Origin: Stomoxys calcitrans | Lineage: Eukaryota; Arthropoda; Insecta; Diptera; Muscidae | Length of the DNA stretch: 64,000 nt | Reading direction: 5' to 3' | Assembly (NCBI RefSeq): GCF_963082655.1 | Contig: NC_081552.1 | Span: 192,708,075 to 192,772,074 of the forward strand | In this document: piece by piece, positions 46,131 through 57,344 of the stretch | Layout of the letters: each line of letters starts with the position of its first letter | Position numbering within the stretch: position 1 is the stretch's first letter | Position numbers and translations under genes: made by a program | The notes under the pieces: generated by a model | The model's input: only the letters and a program-made list of their open reading frames with translations | What the model was told of the DNA's origin: nothing | The model's database searches: none

Positions 46131-48320
46131 TGCTGACTCTAGCATTGTCAGCTCCAAAAATATATTTAATTATTTCTTTCGACTCATACCATAATCGCGC
46201 GGAATAACGTGGGACATAATTTTAAAGTATGAAATAATTAAAAACCATTTTGCTGGTTCCAGACTCGAACTCGGAACCTTTGTCTTGAGAAGCAGAAACG
46301 CATGCTGTGTTCCACAAAACATTGGTAAGAGTGATAATATTGTGTCTATAAATAGAAAATGTCAAATCTAAACAAAAACGCATGGTCATCTTTGATGGAA
46401 AAGAGTTAGAAAATGTTTTGCTTTTGTGTTGTTAGCAAATATTGAAAGAAGAAAATAGTGGAAGACTAAAATAATAGTGATGTGGGTGAATGCGTAGAGC
46501 GTCTGCTTTGTAAACGCAAGGTTATACACTCGGCTGCGGCAAAGTTTTAACATCTTCCAAACAGCTGAGCAATTGATAGCATGAGGGTGGGAGACAGGCC
46601 AAACTGGGTTATGTAATTAAGATGTGTGCGCCAATCTCCAATTAGGTGCTTCGAAGAGTACGGGAAAAAGCGATTTTGTTTTTCAATAATTTTACCTATG
46701 AATTTTAATGCTGGTTAGTTCATATTTTACTAATGGGAAGTAAAAAGTAAACTAACAGTGTGTAAAAACAATTTCGTAACTGTTATGAAATTATTGAACT
46801 CGTAGCGAGCACATAATTCTTTAACGCCATAGGAAGTTCAATATTTCCCAAACTTAGTTGATTTTAACTAGTGATGAGGATCAACAATTTTTGAGTGTAT
46901 GGGTGCTATATCTATTAATCAAACTATCTGGGCGGTATTTGATGGGGTGTTGTAGGGTTTAAACGTATTTTGTGTGCCAAATTTCAGCCCAACTGTGTCA
47001 AAATTGAGTCCTGGAGCTCAAGAAGTCAAAACGGGGTATCGGTTTACATGGGGGTTATATATTTTTATAGAATTTCAGAAACTAGTTTTGAGCCAAATCG
47101 GACGAAAACTGAGGCTTTTAGGGGCTCAAGATGTCAAATTGAAGGGCCACAATTAAAGGCCCACTTAGGTTTAGGTTGAATGGCTAGCCCACCATCAAAG
47201 GTTCCTCTCTGTCCGGTATCTCTTTATAGGCCAACAAAGAATAATTAATAAGAATTGCTCATAGAAAAAGTCATATTCCAAACTTTCAGTGAGATTGGAT
47301 TAGAATTGCGCCCTCTAGAGGTTCACGAAGTATATCAGAGAGATTGGTTTATATTGGGAGCTAGATCCGTTTTTGGACGGATTCGGGCCACACTTATTTT
47401 GGGTGTCGTAAATTAAAGCAAAAGTCATTGAGTAAAATTTAATCTAATTCGGATAAGAATTGCGTCCTTAAAGGACAATAATTAAAATCGGTAGATCTTA
47501 GATAGGTAGATTCATACCATATTTGAGGTCATAGAAGAAGTCATTTCATAGCGTCCACCCGTCTTAACCACATACATGAAGTAACTTTCAACAGACACAT
47601 CTGCAAGATCGCCGAGATTGTTAAAAAAACCCGCCTGTGCTACTATAGAATCGGTCATAAGCAGAGAACGTGCTCAAACGTTTCCTCTTTATCCTCATGA
47701 AGATAGCTTCCGCAATAATCGTTAGATAGGATTTCCAAGGGCTTGGCCATGTAGACTATCGCACAGTGGCCAGTTATAACTCGGTTATAACCCAGTGACC
47801 TCTTATCAAAGGCCAGCAGTTCCTTCGTTCCCTAAAGAAACGTTCAGTAAAATAGAACAACAACAGTGCAAACGTTTTTTAAACAGGGAAATGTCGCATA
47901 AGTGCTTTATACCTACTTGATGCTTAGACGCATGTGTGCTGTGTATTGTTTACAATAATGATGACACTTCTTATTATGTCATAAAAGGAAGCGCTCATGC
48001 GCCTATGCTCCAAACTCTTCTACAAACAGCATGTGCCATAAACAACAACAATAAGATAACATCGGAAAGTGCAGTAAGGGTGTGTGACCTGAACCTGTTT
48101 TTTCTAATTTTCTTTCCAAACATCTTCTCTTTCATTTTATTTCTTCTAACAAACCCATCATAAATTAGGCAGCAGTAATTTTCAGCAAACAGCAGACATT
48201 ACAGCAATCAGCCTGCTGCTCTTAAATTACAGAACTACTACTGTAACAGCAGAATTACTGCTGTAACAGCAGACAATCCTAACAATCCGCAGACAGTATT
48301 TGCTATTTTCAGCAGGCTTT
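46131..48320. other. intron 2 DNA with decayed repeats
   Basis: 46885-47500 is a degraded family A-type block (CAAGAAGTCAAAACGGGGTA, GCCCTCTAGAGGTTC). 46484-46545 has a tRNA-like text (GCGTAGAGCG, then TTTGTAAACGCAAGGTTATA). 47530-47880 may be a retroelement scrap (- strand) that I cannot place. 48170-48318 is CAG/CTG-rich with CTGTAACAGCAGAATTACTG repeats. Confidence 0.45.
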
Positions 48321-48324
48321 TCTA

Positions 48325-49216
48325 AAGGGTGATTTTTTAAGAGCTATAGGAAAGTTTTTCAAAAAAAAAACATAAAATTCCGACAACTTCATGAAATCTT
48401 TATTTGAATCGCTGGTAAATTTCATATAATTTAATGTTTGAAGATTATTTCATGCAAATGTTGACCGTGACTGCGCCTCTAATGGTAGATCCGCTCAGTC
48501 CAATTTTGACATACTCTCTCGAACATTTCGGCCGGTATCTCACGAATAAATGCTTCAATGTGTCAATTGAAGCGGGCTTGTCTGTATAGACATGAGCTTT
48601 AACATAGCCCCACAAAAAATAGTCTAAAGGCATTAAATCGCACGATCTAGACGGCCAATTGACCAGTTCCGAATGTGAAATAAAATGTTCACCTAGCTCG
48701 CCGCTCAATAAGTCCACTATTACGCGTGCTGTGTGGCATGTGGCGCAGTCTTGTTGAAACCACATATCATACAAGTCAAGCTCAAGCATTTTAGGCAAAA
48801 AACAAGTTGGATATCTAAGGATAGCGCTCACCATTCACAATTACGTTACGATTCGCACCGTCTCTGAAGAAGTACGGTCCAATGATGCCACCAGCCCATA
48901 AACCACACCAAACTGTGACTTTTCTGGATGCATTGGTAACTCTTGCATTGCTTCTAGCTAATCCTCACTCCAAAATCGACAATTCTGCTAATTTACAATT
49001 CTGCTTCGTCCATAAAATGAAAGAAGTGCGCGATGAAATTTCTTAACAGAGCACGCATTTTGATAATAAAATGCCATCTTTTGTAAGCGTTGTTTCTTTG
49101 TAAGACGATTCCTAAACCAAACTGAAGATGTTTGACAGTGAAACAAAACACGAAACGTGCGTGAGCTGTTTTAACCAGTGCTGCCAAAAAGATAATAGCT
49201 AAAAAAATCACCCTTT
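48325..49216 (-). mobile_element. mariner-superfamily element with TIRs, internally deleted
   Basis: Terminal inverted repeats AAAGGGTGATTTTTTAAGAG (left) and the complement of ATAGCTAAAAAAATCACCCT (right), about 22 bp. The transposase on the - strand keeps LTKKQRLQKMAFYYQNACSV, then jumps to HFMDEAEL (first Asp), AGGIIGPYFF-type text, MWFQQDCATCHTA (second Asp) and SCDLMPLDYFLWG (third Asp), in several frames. As read, 36 residues lie between the second and third Asp. It matches the insect IS630/Tc1/mariner group with a DUF4817-type N-terminus. About 890 bp; not functional. Confidence 0.85.
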
Positions 49217-50300
49217 CTATCGAAATCTGAAGCGATTTCGAACCAAATCGTTACACTAGTACAAGTCATAAAAGAGGACATTCTGCAAAATTTTGAGAAA
49301 ATCTGTGATACACATATATATGAGAGATATATCGGAATCTGAACCGATTCCAATGAAATTCACCAATAATGATGGAAGTAATTTTTGCTGAATTTCATGG
49401 GAAGAGGTTTACAAATGACCACATTATTGCTATATTAGTCCAAATCGGAGGAACATGTATATGGGGACTATATCCAAATCTGAGACTATTTTTCCAGTTT
49501 CAATAGGCTTTGTCCCCAGGCAAAAAAAAATGCCTTTTTTTGTTTGTTTTCTCTTTCGAGACGAGCTCAACGATCGGAAATGCAAGTGGAAAAGGAAAGC
49601 CAAAGATTGCAACACACACCAACCACTATGGGACGTGTTTCGTCTTTGGTTAGAAGACTTCTCAACCATATTAGGTGTGATGGCTTCAAGGGCCGTGCGT
49701 TCGTATGTTGTATTTGAATCATATTAACAGCGAAAACACATCAATGATACATTAACCACACTCGACAACCCTGTCTATTAGCTGTACTTTTCCTAATGCA
49801 TATATTTTTGTGTAATGACAGACATTCTTCCTGTGAAAAATTACACTACTTCCGTACTACAAATGATTTTGTGTATCTGTTGGAAGTTGTGTTGATGGCT
49901 TCGAACGCTCTCGCTGTTGCTCCATGTGTCCAGTGTCAAATCCTGGCCGGGCTCTGCCGAATTTTTAATTTTTCAAGTTTTTTTCCTTTTAGGGCGAGAT
50001 CATTAAATTTTACAATTTTTGTTTGTTTTTCTTTCGAGACGAGCTCAATGATCGGAGATGCAAGATGTCTTCTCCGAATTTTAAGACAATCGGATGAAAA
50101 TTGCGACCTGTACTTGTAGCACAATTTAACTTGGATAGGCAGACAGACGGGTACAGCTAAATGGAATCAGAAAGTGATCCTAAGTTGATCCATCTTCTTC
50201 GCAATGGGACAACGTTTTTTTCTTCTGGGTGTAACAAACAAATGCACTAAGTTAGATTACCCTGTACCACAGTCGTAGTGTAGAGTGTAAAAATAATTAG
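49217..50300 (+). mobile_element. family C element interrupted by S2
   Basis: Left: CACATATATATGAGAGATAT, TCGGAATCTGAACCGATTCC. It resumes after about 50068 with GGACAGACAGACGG-type text, GAATCAGAAAGTGATCCTAA and AACAAATGCACTAAGTTAGA, the C right end seen at 6230-6330. Confidence 0.6.
49510..50068 (+). mobile_element. S2 element, longest copy, with repeated ends
   Basis: It begins and ends with the same ~50-bp sequence (TTTCGAGACGAGCTCAACGA, then TCGGAAATGCAAG at 49556-49590; again at 50033-50068). In between: CAACCATATTAGGTGTGATG, TCTATTAGCTGTACTTTTCC, GATGGCTTCGAACGCTCTCG and a degenerate B box GTCAAATCCTGGCCGG. Either a tandem pair with a truncated second copy or an element with terminal direct repeats. 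Confidence 0.65.
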
Positions 50301-51585
50301 ACTACAAATGTTTGAAGGAAGCACTTAATGCCATTGGCCACTTTTCATAAATCATTGCAAAGGCACACACACGCTCACATGAACCACTATGTGATTGGCT
50401 TTTCGCCCACCATGGTTTCAAGTCGTAAATCTTAAAGCTTGAAAAAACATTTTGGTTTAATTCAATTAAAGGATTTTTATGATTTTGACCCAAAATAGCC
50501 CACAAATAAAAAAAAGTATCCTCCCAAAAACAAAAAAAGAAAAAAAAAACATAAAAATTGTATGAATTTTCTTCCCATGCCCTCACATGGTTCTTATGAT
50601 TATTACGATTATTATTATTATAGCCTTACGCCCAGCAGCTTAACGCCATCAAAACACTGCTTCACCACCACATCACTTGGCTTGCCACACTTGCCTCAAC
50701 ACTTGTACAGGTTAACAACACAGTGGTGTTCACATTATTTGGACTCGGGCCAAAAGTTCAAAGTTCTAGACCTGCAATGAGTTGAGAATAACAAAAATAA
50801 TATAAGTGACCCCCATGGTCGAAGGCATCAGCAAGGACCACAGCATTCCCTGGAGTAACACATATGCTTCATTTGCACTTTCTTCCACACATTGTCCTGG
50901 CGATGGCAATGCATGGCTCTGGCTGGATGGCTGGATCGCTGGCCTTCCATTTGGCAAAACATTTTCTTTGGCCTTAGCTTTTTGCCTTTTTTTATGACAA
51001 TTCAATAAAAACAATCATCATGACAGCACTGGACCATGTTGCCGTTGGAGGGGAGGGCGACTCGTTCTAATACAAGCACATCCCTTAGATTTAAGGTGGA
51101 AACTGTTGGAAACCCTTAGATGAGCACAAGGTGTTAGTTTAAGTGTTATTAAAGCACATGCTGCACTGCCATTGCCGGGCAAAGGCATAGCGGGCAATGT
51201 GTTATTGTTTTTTAGGGGGGTTAGAAATTTTGCTTTATGAATTATTTATGAAGAAATCATTATAGCCTTTCATCTTGACTTGTTTAGTCTTTTGAGTCTT
51301 TTTTACTCAAAGTCTAATATGATTTTCTTTTAATTCTCTATTTTTCAACATCTTAGTGATAACAAATCTTAGAAAATTCCACTTGAAAGCCTTAATACGA
51401 TATTTGGTTCAATTAAAGCGTTACTTCTTTGTCATGGTGTTTTCATGGCGTCATGTGTTGTGGTGTAATTCAGTATTTTTGGGGGATTTTGTCTCTTTAC
51501 CTTCAAAAAAAACCAACCTTAATGACTCTAATAAACATTTGAAGGTTAATTTAAAATTAAAAATGTCGGTTTAAGTAGTCACGAA
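50301..51585. other. repeat-free part of intron 2
   Basis: No gene or repeat family; native-looking intron. Short frames such as 50766-51014 (-) lack homology that I recognise. Confidence 0.4.
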
Positions 51586-51587
51586 GG

Positions 51588-52180
51588 GCAAAAGTCGGGC
51601 GGTGCCGACTTTATAACACCCTACACCTACCATATAAATACAAAGTAAGAGCTTTATTCAATTCTGAACCAATTTTGATGGACCTCGGCGGATGTTTTCA
51701 GATGGGTTCTTAAACAATCCGTATCAAATTTTGAGCAAATTTGTTCAAACTGTAATAACTAAGGTTCACAAATGACAACATTATTACAAATTACCCAAAA
51801 CCTGACGAACATATATATGGGAGCTATATCTAAATCTGAACCGATTTCGAGCAAACTTCTCAGATATTGTGGCAGTTGTCGAGGAAAGCGTTGTACAAAG
51901 TTTAAGCAAGATTGGTCAATAAATGCACTTGCAGTGGCTCTTGGAGAGAAAATCGGGCGATATACATATATGACAGCTATATCTAAATGTGAACCGATTT
52001 CTATGAAATTCACCAGTAAAGTCGAGAGTCATAAGAAAATCCTTCCTGCCAAATTTCGAGAGAAATGGTTAACAGATGAGCACTTTATTGCAATATTACT
52101 GCCAATCGGACGAACATATATATGGGAGCTATATCTAAATCTGAATCAGTTGCCGAGGAAAGCGTTGTACAAAGTTTAAG
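51588..52180 (+). mobile_element. family C element, left terminus present
   Basis: Starts GGCAAAAGTCGGGCGGTGCC, then ATAACACCCTACACCTACCA. Three units with ATATATATGGGAGCTATATC. It joins a family A end block at about 52190 without its own right end. Confidence 0.65.
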
Positions 52181-52189
52181 CAAGATTGG

Positions 52190-52885
52190 TCAATAACCCC
52201 CTGTTTGTAACCCCTCGAAATATGCGTCTAAGACCCCATAAAGTACATATATTCTTGATGACATTCTATGTCGATATATTCGTCATGACATTCTATGTCG
52301 ATCTAGCCATGTCCGTCCCTCTGTCTGTCAAAAGCACGCTAACTTTCGAAGGAGTAAAGCTAGGTGCTTGAAATTTTGCACAAATACTTTTTATTAGTTT
52401 AGGTCAGTTGGAATTGTAAATCGGCCAAATCGGTCCATGTTTTCATATAGTTGCCATATAAACCGATCTTGGGTCTTGACTTCTCGAGCCTCGAACTGCG
52501 CTTAATATAGTTCAAATCGGTTTATAATCTGATATATCTGCCATATAAACCGATCTGGGGTCTTGACATCTACAGCTTTAATTTAATTCTTATCTGATTT
52601 GGCTATAATTTAGCTTGAGGTTTTTTGTTATGATTCCCAACAACTGTGCTTAGTATGGCGCTAATCGGTACATAACCTGATATAGCTGCCATATAAACCG
52701 ATCTGGGTTCTTGACTTCTTCAGCTCTTGGAGGGCGCAATTCTCGTCCGATTTGACTGAAATTTTGCAAGCGATGTTTTGGTATTACTTCCAACAACTGT
52801 GCTTAGCATAGTCTAAATCGGTTCATAACCAGATATAGCTGCCATATAAACCAATCTTGGATCATGACTTCTTGAGCCGCTGGAG
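52190..52885 (-). mobile_element. family A element, left part
   Basis: TTTGTAACCCCTCGAAATAT, CCCCATAAAGTACATATATT and TCTAGCCATGTCCGTCCCTC, then four units. A short CATTCTATGTCGAT piece is duplicated at 52262 and 52289. The right end is missing. Confidence 0.7.
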
Positions 52886-53258
52886 GGCCGCTTGTTCCAA
52901 GACTCGACGCTCGCCTCCAGCCGCCCCTAACCTGAGAACAGAAGCTGATGTTGCCCATTGGTTATTTGAAGGGGCCAATAACTCGCCTTGTCATCTCGTG
53001 TATCATTGACACTCAGTATTAATTTAGGAGCCAATGACACCAGACTCCTCACTGAGACTCTCCTCTCGAAAATCGCTGACTGCCCGAGGCCGCATTTGCA
53101 GCTACTCCGCATAAAAACACAGCTTTCCATCCATCCGCAACCTGTGGATGGGTCCGGAAGCTTTCAGCTAAGCTTCCTGTAGTAACGATGGACACCACAC
53201 AAATCGGGGCTCAAAGTTTCAGCCTGTGTGGTGCTCATAGTTATCCCGTATCGGCCGG
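52886..53258. other. GC-richer island, unassigned
   Basis: Clearly higher GC than its surroundings, with frames on both strands (52927-53130 -, 52988-53182 +) of no recognised homology. It may be a retroelement 3' region; I cannot confirm this. Confidence 0.35.
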
Positions 53259-53427
53259 GACCTCAGGTTATAGACCGTATTAGACCACACTTGACATAAT
53301 TGTTGGAATTCAAAACAAAGCACATCAATCGAGCTACACTGAGAAGAAGTATTTGTGCAAAATTCCAAGCGCCTAGCTTCGCTCGTTTGAAAATAAGCGT
53401 GATTTCGACATACGTACAGACTGACGG

Positions 53428-53655
53428 ACCCTAATGCTGGCGACATTTAGGTGGTACTGTATCATTTGGTATGGCAAACATGTAAAAACTTTCCAAAAAG
53501 AGTTGTCGCACTGCGGACGCCGTTCGGACTCGGCTATAAAATGGAGGTCCCTTATCATTGAGCTTAAAACTTGAATCGGACAGCACTCATTGATTTGTGA
53601 GAAGTTTGCCACTGTTAATTAGTGGAATGTTCATGGGCAAATTTGCATTTGCACC
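53428..53655 (+). mobile_element. S1 SINE, 5'-truncated
   Basis: Starts in the body (CTAATGCTGGCGACATTTAG) and ends TTAGTGGAATGTTCATGGGC; no A or B box. It sits in family A between GACTGACGGA and ACTAGAATGTC. Confidence 0.7.
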
Positions 53656-53678
53656 GACTAGAATGTCGAGACAATCAA

Positions 53679-53832
53679 GATCTCAGATCTCAGGATCTCA
53701 GATCTCAGGATCTCAGGATTTCAGATCTCAGATCTCAGGATCTCAGGATTTCAGATCTCAGGATCTCAGATCTCAGGATCTCAGATCTCAGGATCTCAGA
53801 TCTCAGGATCTCAGATCTCAGGATCTCAGATC
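53679..53832. repeat. minisatellite, 15-bp unit GATCTCAGGATCTCA
   Basis: About 10 units of GATCTCA/GATCTCAG with rare GATTTCAG variants. 15 is a multiple of 3, so frames stay open (SQISGSQDFRSQDLRSQ), but this is not a protein. The seed is probably the GGTCTCAGACGAATATTTCG site of family A, seen intact at 44430-44452. Confidence 0.9.
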
Positions 53833-53934
53833 AATATTTCGAGGTGCTTCAAAAGGAAAAACGAAGTTAGTAAACACCCATCCTATGTTGGAAGGTATAA
53901 AAAACTACCATAGGATGAACGCAGTATGACCGCT

Positions 53935-55145
53935 TTGTCATTTAAGCTGCTCACACCTCAATTTAGCACATCAAAGCAAACTTTGTTTTAGAAATGCCCT
54001 TTTTCAATAACATCAAATTAATTAAAAACTGCACAATAATGCAAACAATTTCCCCTGTAAAGACCAAAATCAACCAATGCCACCTCCACATTTGTACAAA
54101 AGTCCATAACGATTAAAAAAATCCACAATAATTACAAAACAAATTTCATTATTTCAAATAATGACTCAATTTAAATCAAGGTAATAAAAATATTTTCTCT
54201 TTAAATGGTTGCTACTCTGATTTTATGGTCACCATTTTGTACTAAAACGCAAACGAAAAAAAAAAATCAAATGGATTTCAATCGAATGGCATGGAAACGA
54301 CAACAACAAACCAAGCAACACTAAATTAAATACAATAATAAAATTTAACCTTCCGTTACCTTACAAATGGAAAAAAACGAATGAAATGAAGAGGAAAAAA
54401 ATCGACAAATATTGAAATTACCTCAAATAAATGAAAGAGACTTTGGCAACACACACACACAAAAAGGCGATAAAAATTTACTGCAAAACAAAATGGTTGC
54501 GCATGAGCATAAAAAAGCAGCAATGGCTAGCAAACAATCGAAAATAAACATTATGATTGTTGTCTCATTGTGCTGTTGGTGTTGTTGTTTCTGTTGCTGG
54601 GTAGAAAACCCAACTTCAATTTGTATATTTACACACTTTTTTATGCAAATTAATTGAATATTGTCAACTTGGTTGGCTTATTTTTTTCGTTTTTATTAAT
54701 AAAAGAAACAACAACAACAACAACGACGGCAATATGTCGTCAGCTGAAGGGGATATACAATCGAAACTTGTGACAATGCTCGAATGGATAAACGGATGGA
54801 CAGGCAAAGGGGGAATTAGAGGGACAAGCAAGCGTATGGATTTGTTTTTTTTTATAGATAGATATAAGGTTTCAAAATGAATGAATGAAATAAATGACAG
54901 CAGTGCCCCTTTATTCTATTTCAATACAGTTTTATATACTCGTAAATTATGCGAATTTATATACAAACAAGTGTAGATAGGTAAATCATTTACAAGCATA
55001 TAATGAATGTCTTCAAAAGTCTATACAATCCATTAAATTCAATTTTCCAGTCTGAGATCATCTTCTATTTGCAATAATTGCACAATCAAAAAGAAAAGGT
55101 ACTACAATCCTCAATCTGGGATTTAATTGAAAAGTTCAATCACTC
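53935..55145. other. repeat-free part of intron 2
   Basis: AT-rich with CAA/ACA tracts (54470s; ACAACAACAACAACAACGAC near 54706). No gene. Confidence 0.4.
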
Positions 55146-55149
55146 AATG

Positions 55150-55727
55150 TCAAAACCAATCTCCTATCATTAAGCTTGTCTTGAAAGAGAAAAAAACGAA
55201 ACTTGTAATATTAAAATAATCTTCGCCCTAATAGGCAAAAAAAAATTGAAAATTGAAATTCGGTAGAACCCTGCCGGGATTCGAACCCGGGAACACGGAG
55301 CAACAGTGGGAGCCGTTGCCATCAATACAACTTCCAAAAGACTCACAGAATCATGTGTATGCCATGGGAGTAGTGTAATTGTGTAGAAAAAAACTGTCAT
55401 TACACAAAAACACCCCTAATGGGCAAAAAAAAAACTTGAAAATTGAAATTTGGTACAGCCCGGCCGGTATTCGAACCTGGGCACACGAAGCAACAGTGAG
55501 AGCCTATGCCGTTGCCATCAATACAACTTTCAAAAGACTCACAGAACCATGTGTATGCCATGGGAGTAGTGTAATTGTGTAGAAAAAAATCTGCCATTAC
55601 ACAAAAACACCTGCATTGGGAAAGGAACAGCTAGTAGACAGGTTTGTTGAGCGTGGGTAATGTGATATTTATATCTAGAGGCGTTTTCGCAACAAATAGA
55701 ATATAAGTAAAACATACCTACGTACGG
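55150..55727 (-). mobile_element. S2 copy with tandemly duplicated tRNA-like part
   Basis: The B box is perfect on the - strand in the first unit (GGTTCGAATCC; complement at about 55278-55288) and mutated in the second (GGTTCGAATACC near 55468). The two units are 190 bp apart and share CATCAATACAACTTCCAAAA, GACTCACAGAA and CATGTGTATGCCATGGGAGT. The outer part ends at GCGTTTTCGCAACAAATAGA. Confidence 0.75.
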
Positions 55728-55897
55728 AAGCCACCGTAGCGCAGAGGTTAGCATGTCCGCCTATGACGCTGAACGCCTGGGTTCGAATCCTGGCGAGGCC
55801 ATTAGAAAATATTTTCAGCGGTGGTTTTCCCCTCCTAATGCTGGCAACATTTGTGAGGTACAATGCCATGTAAAACTTCTCTCCAAAGAGGTGTCAT
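55728..55897 (+). mobile_element. S1 SINE, intact head, 3'-truncated
   Basis: A box TAGCGCAGAGG and B box GGTTCGAATCC are both intact, followed by TTTCCCCTCCTAATGCTGGC and AACTTCTCTCCAAAGAGGTG, then an abrupt change to family A. Confidence 0.8.
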
Positions 55898-56720
55898 TTC
55901 CAGAATTAAATTGAATATTAGAGACCATTATAGAAGTCATTGTGTAAAATTTCAGCCAAATGTAGTAAGAATGGCGCACTTTAGAAGCTGAAGAAGTAAA
56001 ATAGGGAGATCGGTCTATAAGGGAGCTGTATTAGGGTATAAACCGATTCACACAATATTCCACACGTATGTTAAAATTCATGAGAGAAGCCATTTTACAA
56101 AATTTCAGCCAAATCGGATAATATTTGGACCCTTTAGAGGCTCAAGAAGTCAAGATCCCATATAGGTTTATATGACAGCTATACCAGGTTATGGACCGAT
56201 TTCAACTATTCTTAGCACAATTGTTGAAAGTCATAACAAAAAACGCCATGCAAAATTTCAGTCAAATCGGATAATAACTGCGCCCTCTAGTGGCTTAAGA
56301 AGTCAAGACCCGGATTGGTTTATATGGCAGCTATACCACTTACCGGTTTTTACCATCACCAAGCTGACATTAGCAAAGGTTCTTGGACTCATATTACAAT
56401 TTCTCGCGATATGGACCGATTTTAACTATACTTAGCCCATCAGTTGAATGTCATAACAAAACACCTTGTGCAAAATTTCAGCCAAATCGGATAATAATTG
56501 TGCCCTCTAGTAGCTCACGAAGTCAAGACCCCAAATCGGTGTATATGGCAGCTATATCAAGTAATGGACCGATTTGAACCATACTTAGCACAGTTTTTGA
56601 AAGTCATAACAAAAAACGTCATGCAAAATTTCAGACAAATTGCACCCTCTATTGACTCAAGAAGTCAAGACCCCAGATAGGTTTATATGACAGCTATATC
56701 AGGTTATGTACCGTATGTAT
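55898..56720 (+). mobile_element. family A fragment, about five units
   Basis: Units with GCCAAATCGGATAATATTTG, GGTTTATATGACAGCTATAC and CATACTTAGCACAGTTTTTG; no termini. One unit near 56330-56400 is interrupted by unrelated text. Confidence 0.65.
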
Positions 56721-57330
56721 GTCATTTGAGCCACATATTGGCATGGCGGGTAAATTTTTATACTTTAGGGGGGTGTTTTGTGGAAGGAGCGGTGCCCCAA
56801 ACACTTTGTCTTACATTTGTACATCAAATTGGTATTCTACACCCAAATACCTTTCATTTAAACCTCATATTGTCATGGTCAGTAAATAAGTCCTGTTTGT
56901 GGAAGGAGCGGTGCCCCAGAAGCTTGGTCCCACACTTGGATATCAGATTCGTACTCTACTCGCAAATAGCTTTCATTTGAGTCCCATATTTCCATGGTCG
57001 GAAAATATGTGGTCCCCCAAACACTTGGTCCGACAATTGGATATCAGATACGTTTTCTAATCTTAATTACCTCTCATTGGAGTCCCATATTGTCGTGATT
57101 GGTCTATATATATATTTGGTAGGTTTTGGGGGTGGGGCGGCCCACCTTGGTACCCCATCCGAAATTTTTGTTTGTAGTTTGCTATGAGAGAGCACTCAAA
57201 ATTTCGCTTAAATCAAATATCAAAACATGTTCATCCGGTTCAGCCGTTTCTGAGTCTATAAGGAACACACAAACAAAATCTACAAACAAACACAAATTGA
57301 TTTTTATATATAAGATAAGAATAACCATCT
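56721..57330 (+). repeat. diverged tandem repeat with a retroelement-like tail
   Basis: A CATTTGAGTCCCATATT-like motif recurs at 56723, 56855, 56974 and 57075 (spacing 132, 119, 101), with GGAAGGAGCGGTGCCCCA twice. It ends CCGGTTCAGCCGTTTCTGAG then TTGATTTTTATATATAAGA. Tails of this form occur at 3' ends of some insect non-LTR elements; class uncertain. Confidence 0.5.
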
Positions 57331-57344
57331 TTCATCATAATCTG

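Larger units (their letters stand above)
53262..53908 (+). mobile_element. family A element with SINE and minisatellite inside
   Basis: Left: AGGTTATAGACCGTATTAGA, GAAGAAGTATTTGTGCAAAA and CATACGTACAGACTGACGGA. After the S1 insert it resumes with ACTAGAATGTCGAGACAATC, the GATCTCAG array, then ATCAATATTTCGAGGTGCTT and CATCCTATGTTGGAAGGTAT, the A right end. Confidence 0.7.

Noticed and set aside
53597..53929. Frame with SQISGSQDFRSQDLRSQ repeats on the + strand, and its shifted partner
   Set aside because: Translation of the 15-bp GATCTCAG minisatellite; not a protein gene.
55728..55800. True tRNA gene suggested by intact A and B boxes
   Set aside because: The same head occurs in many copies fused to the S1 body, and the cloverleaf arms are imperfect; SINE, not a tRNA gene.
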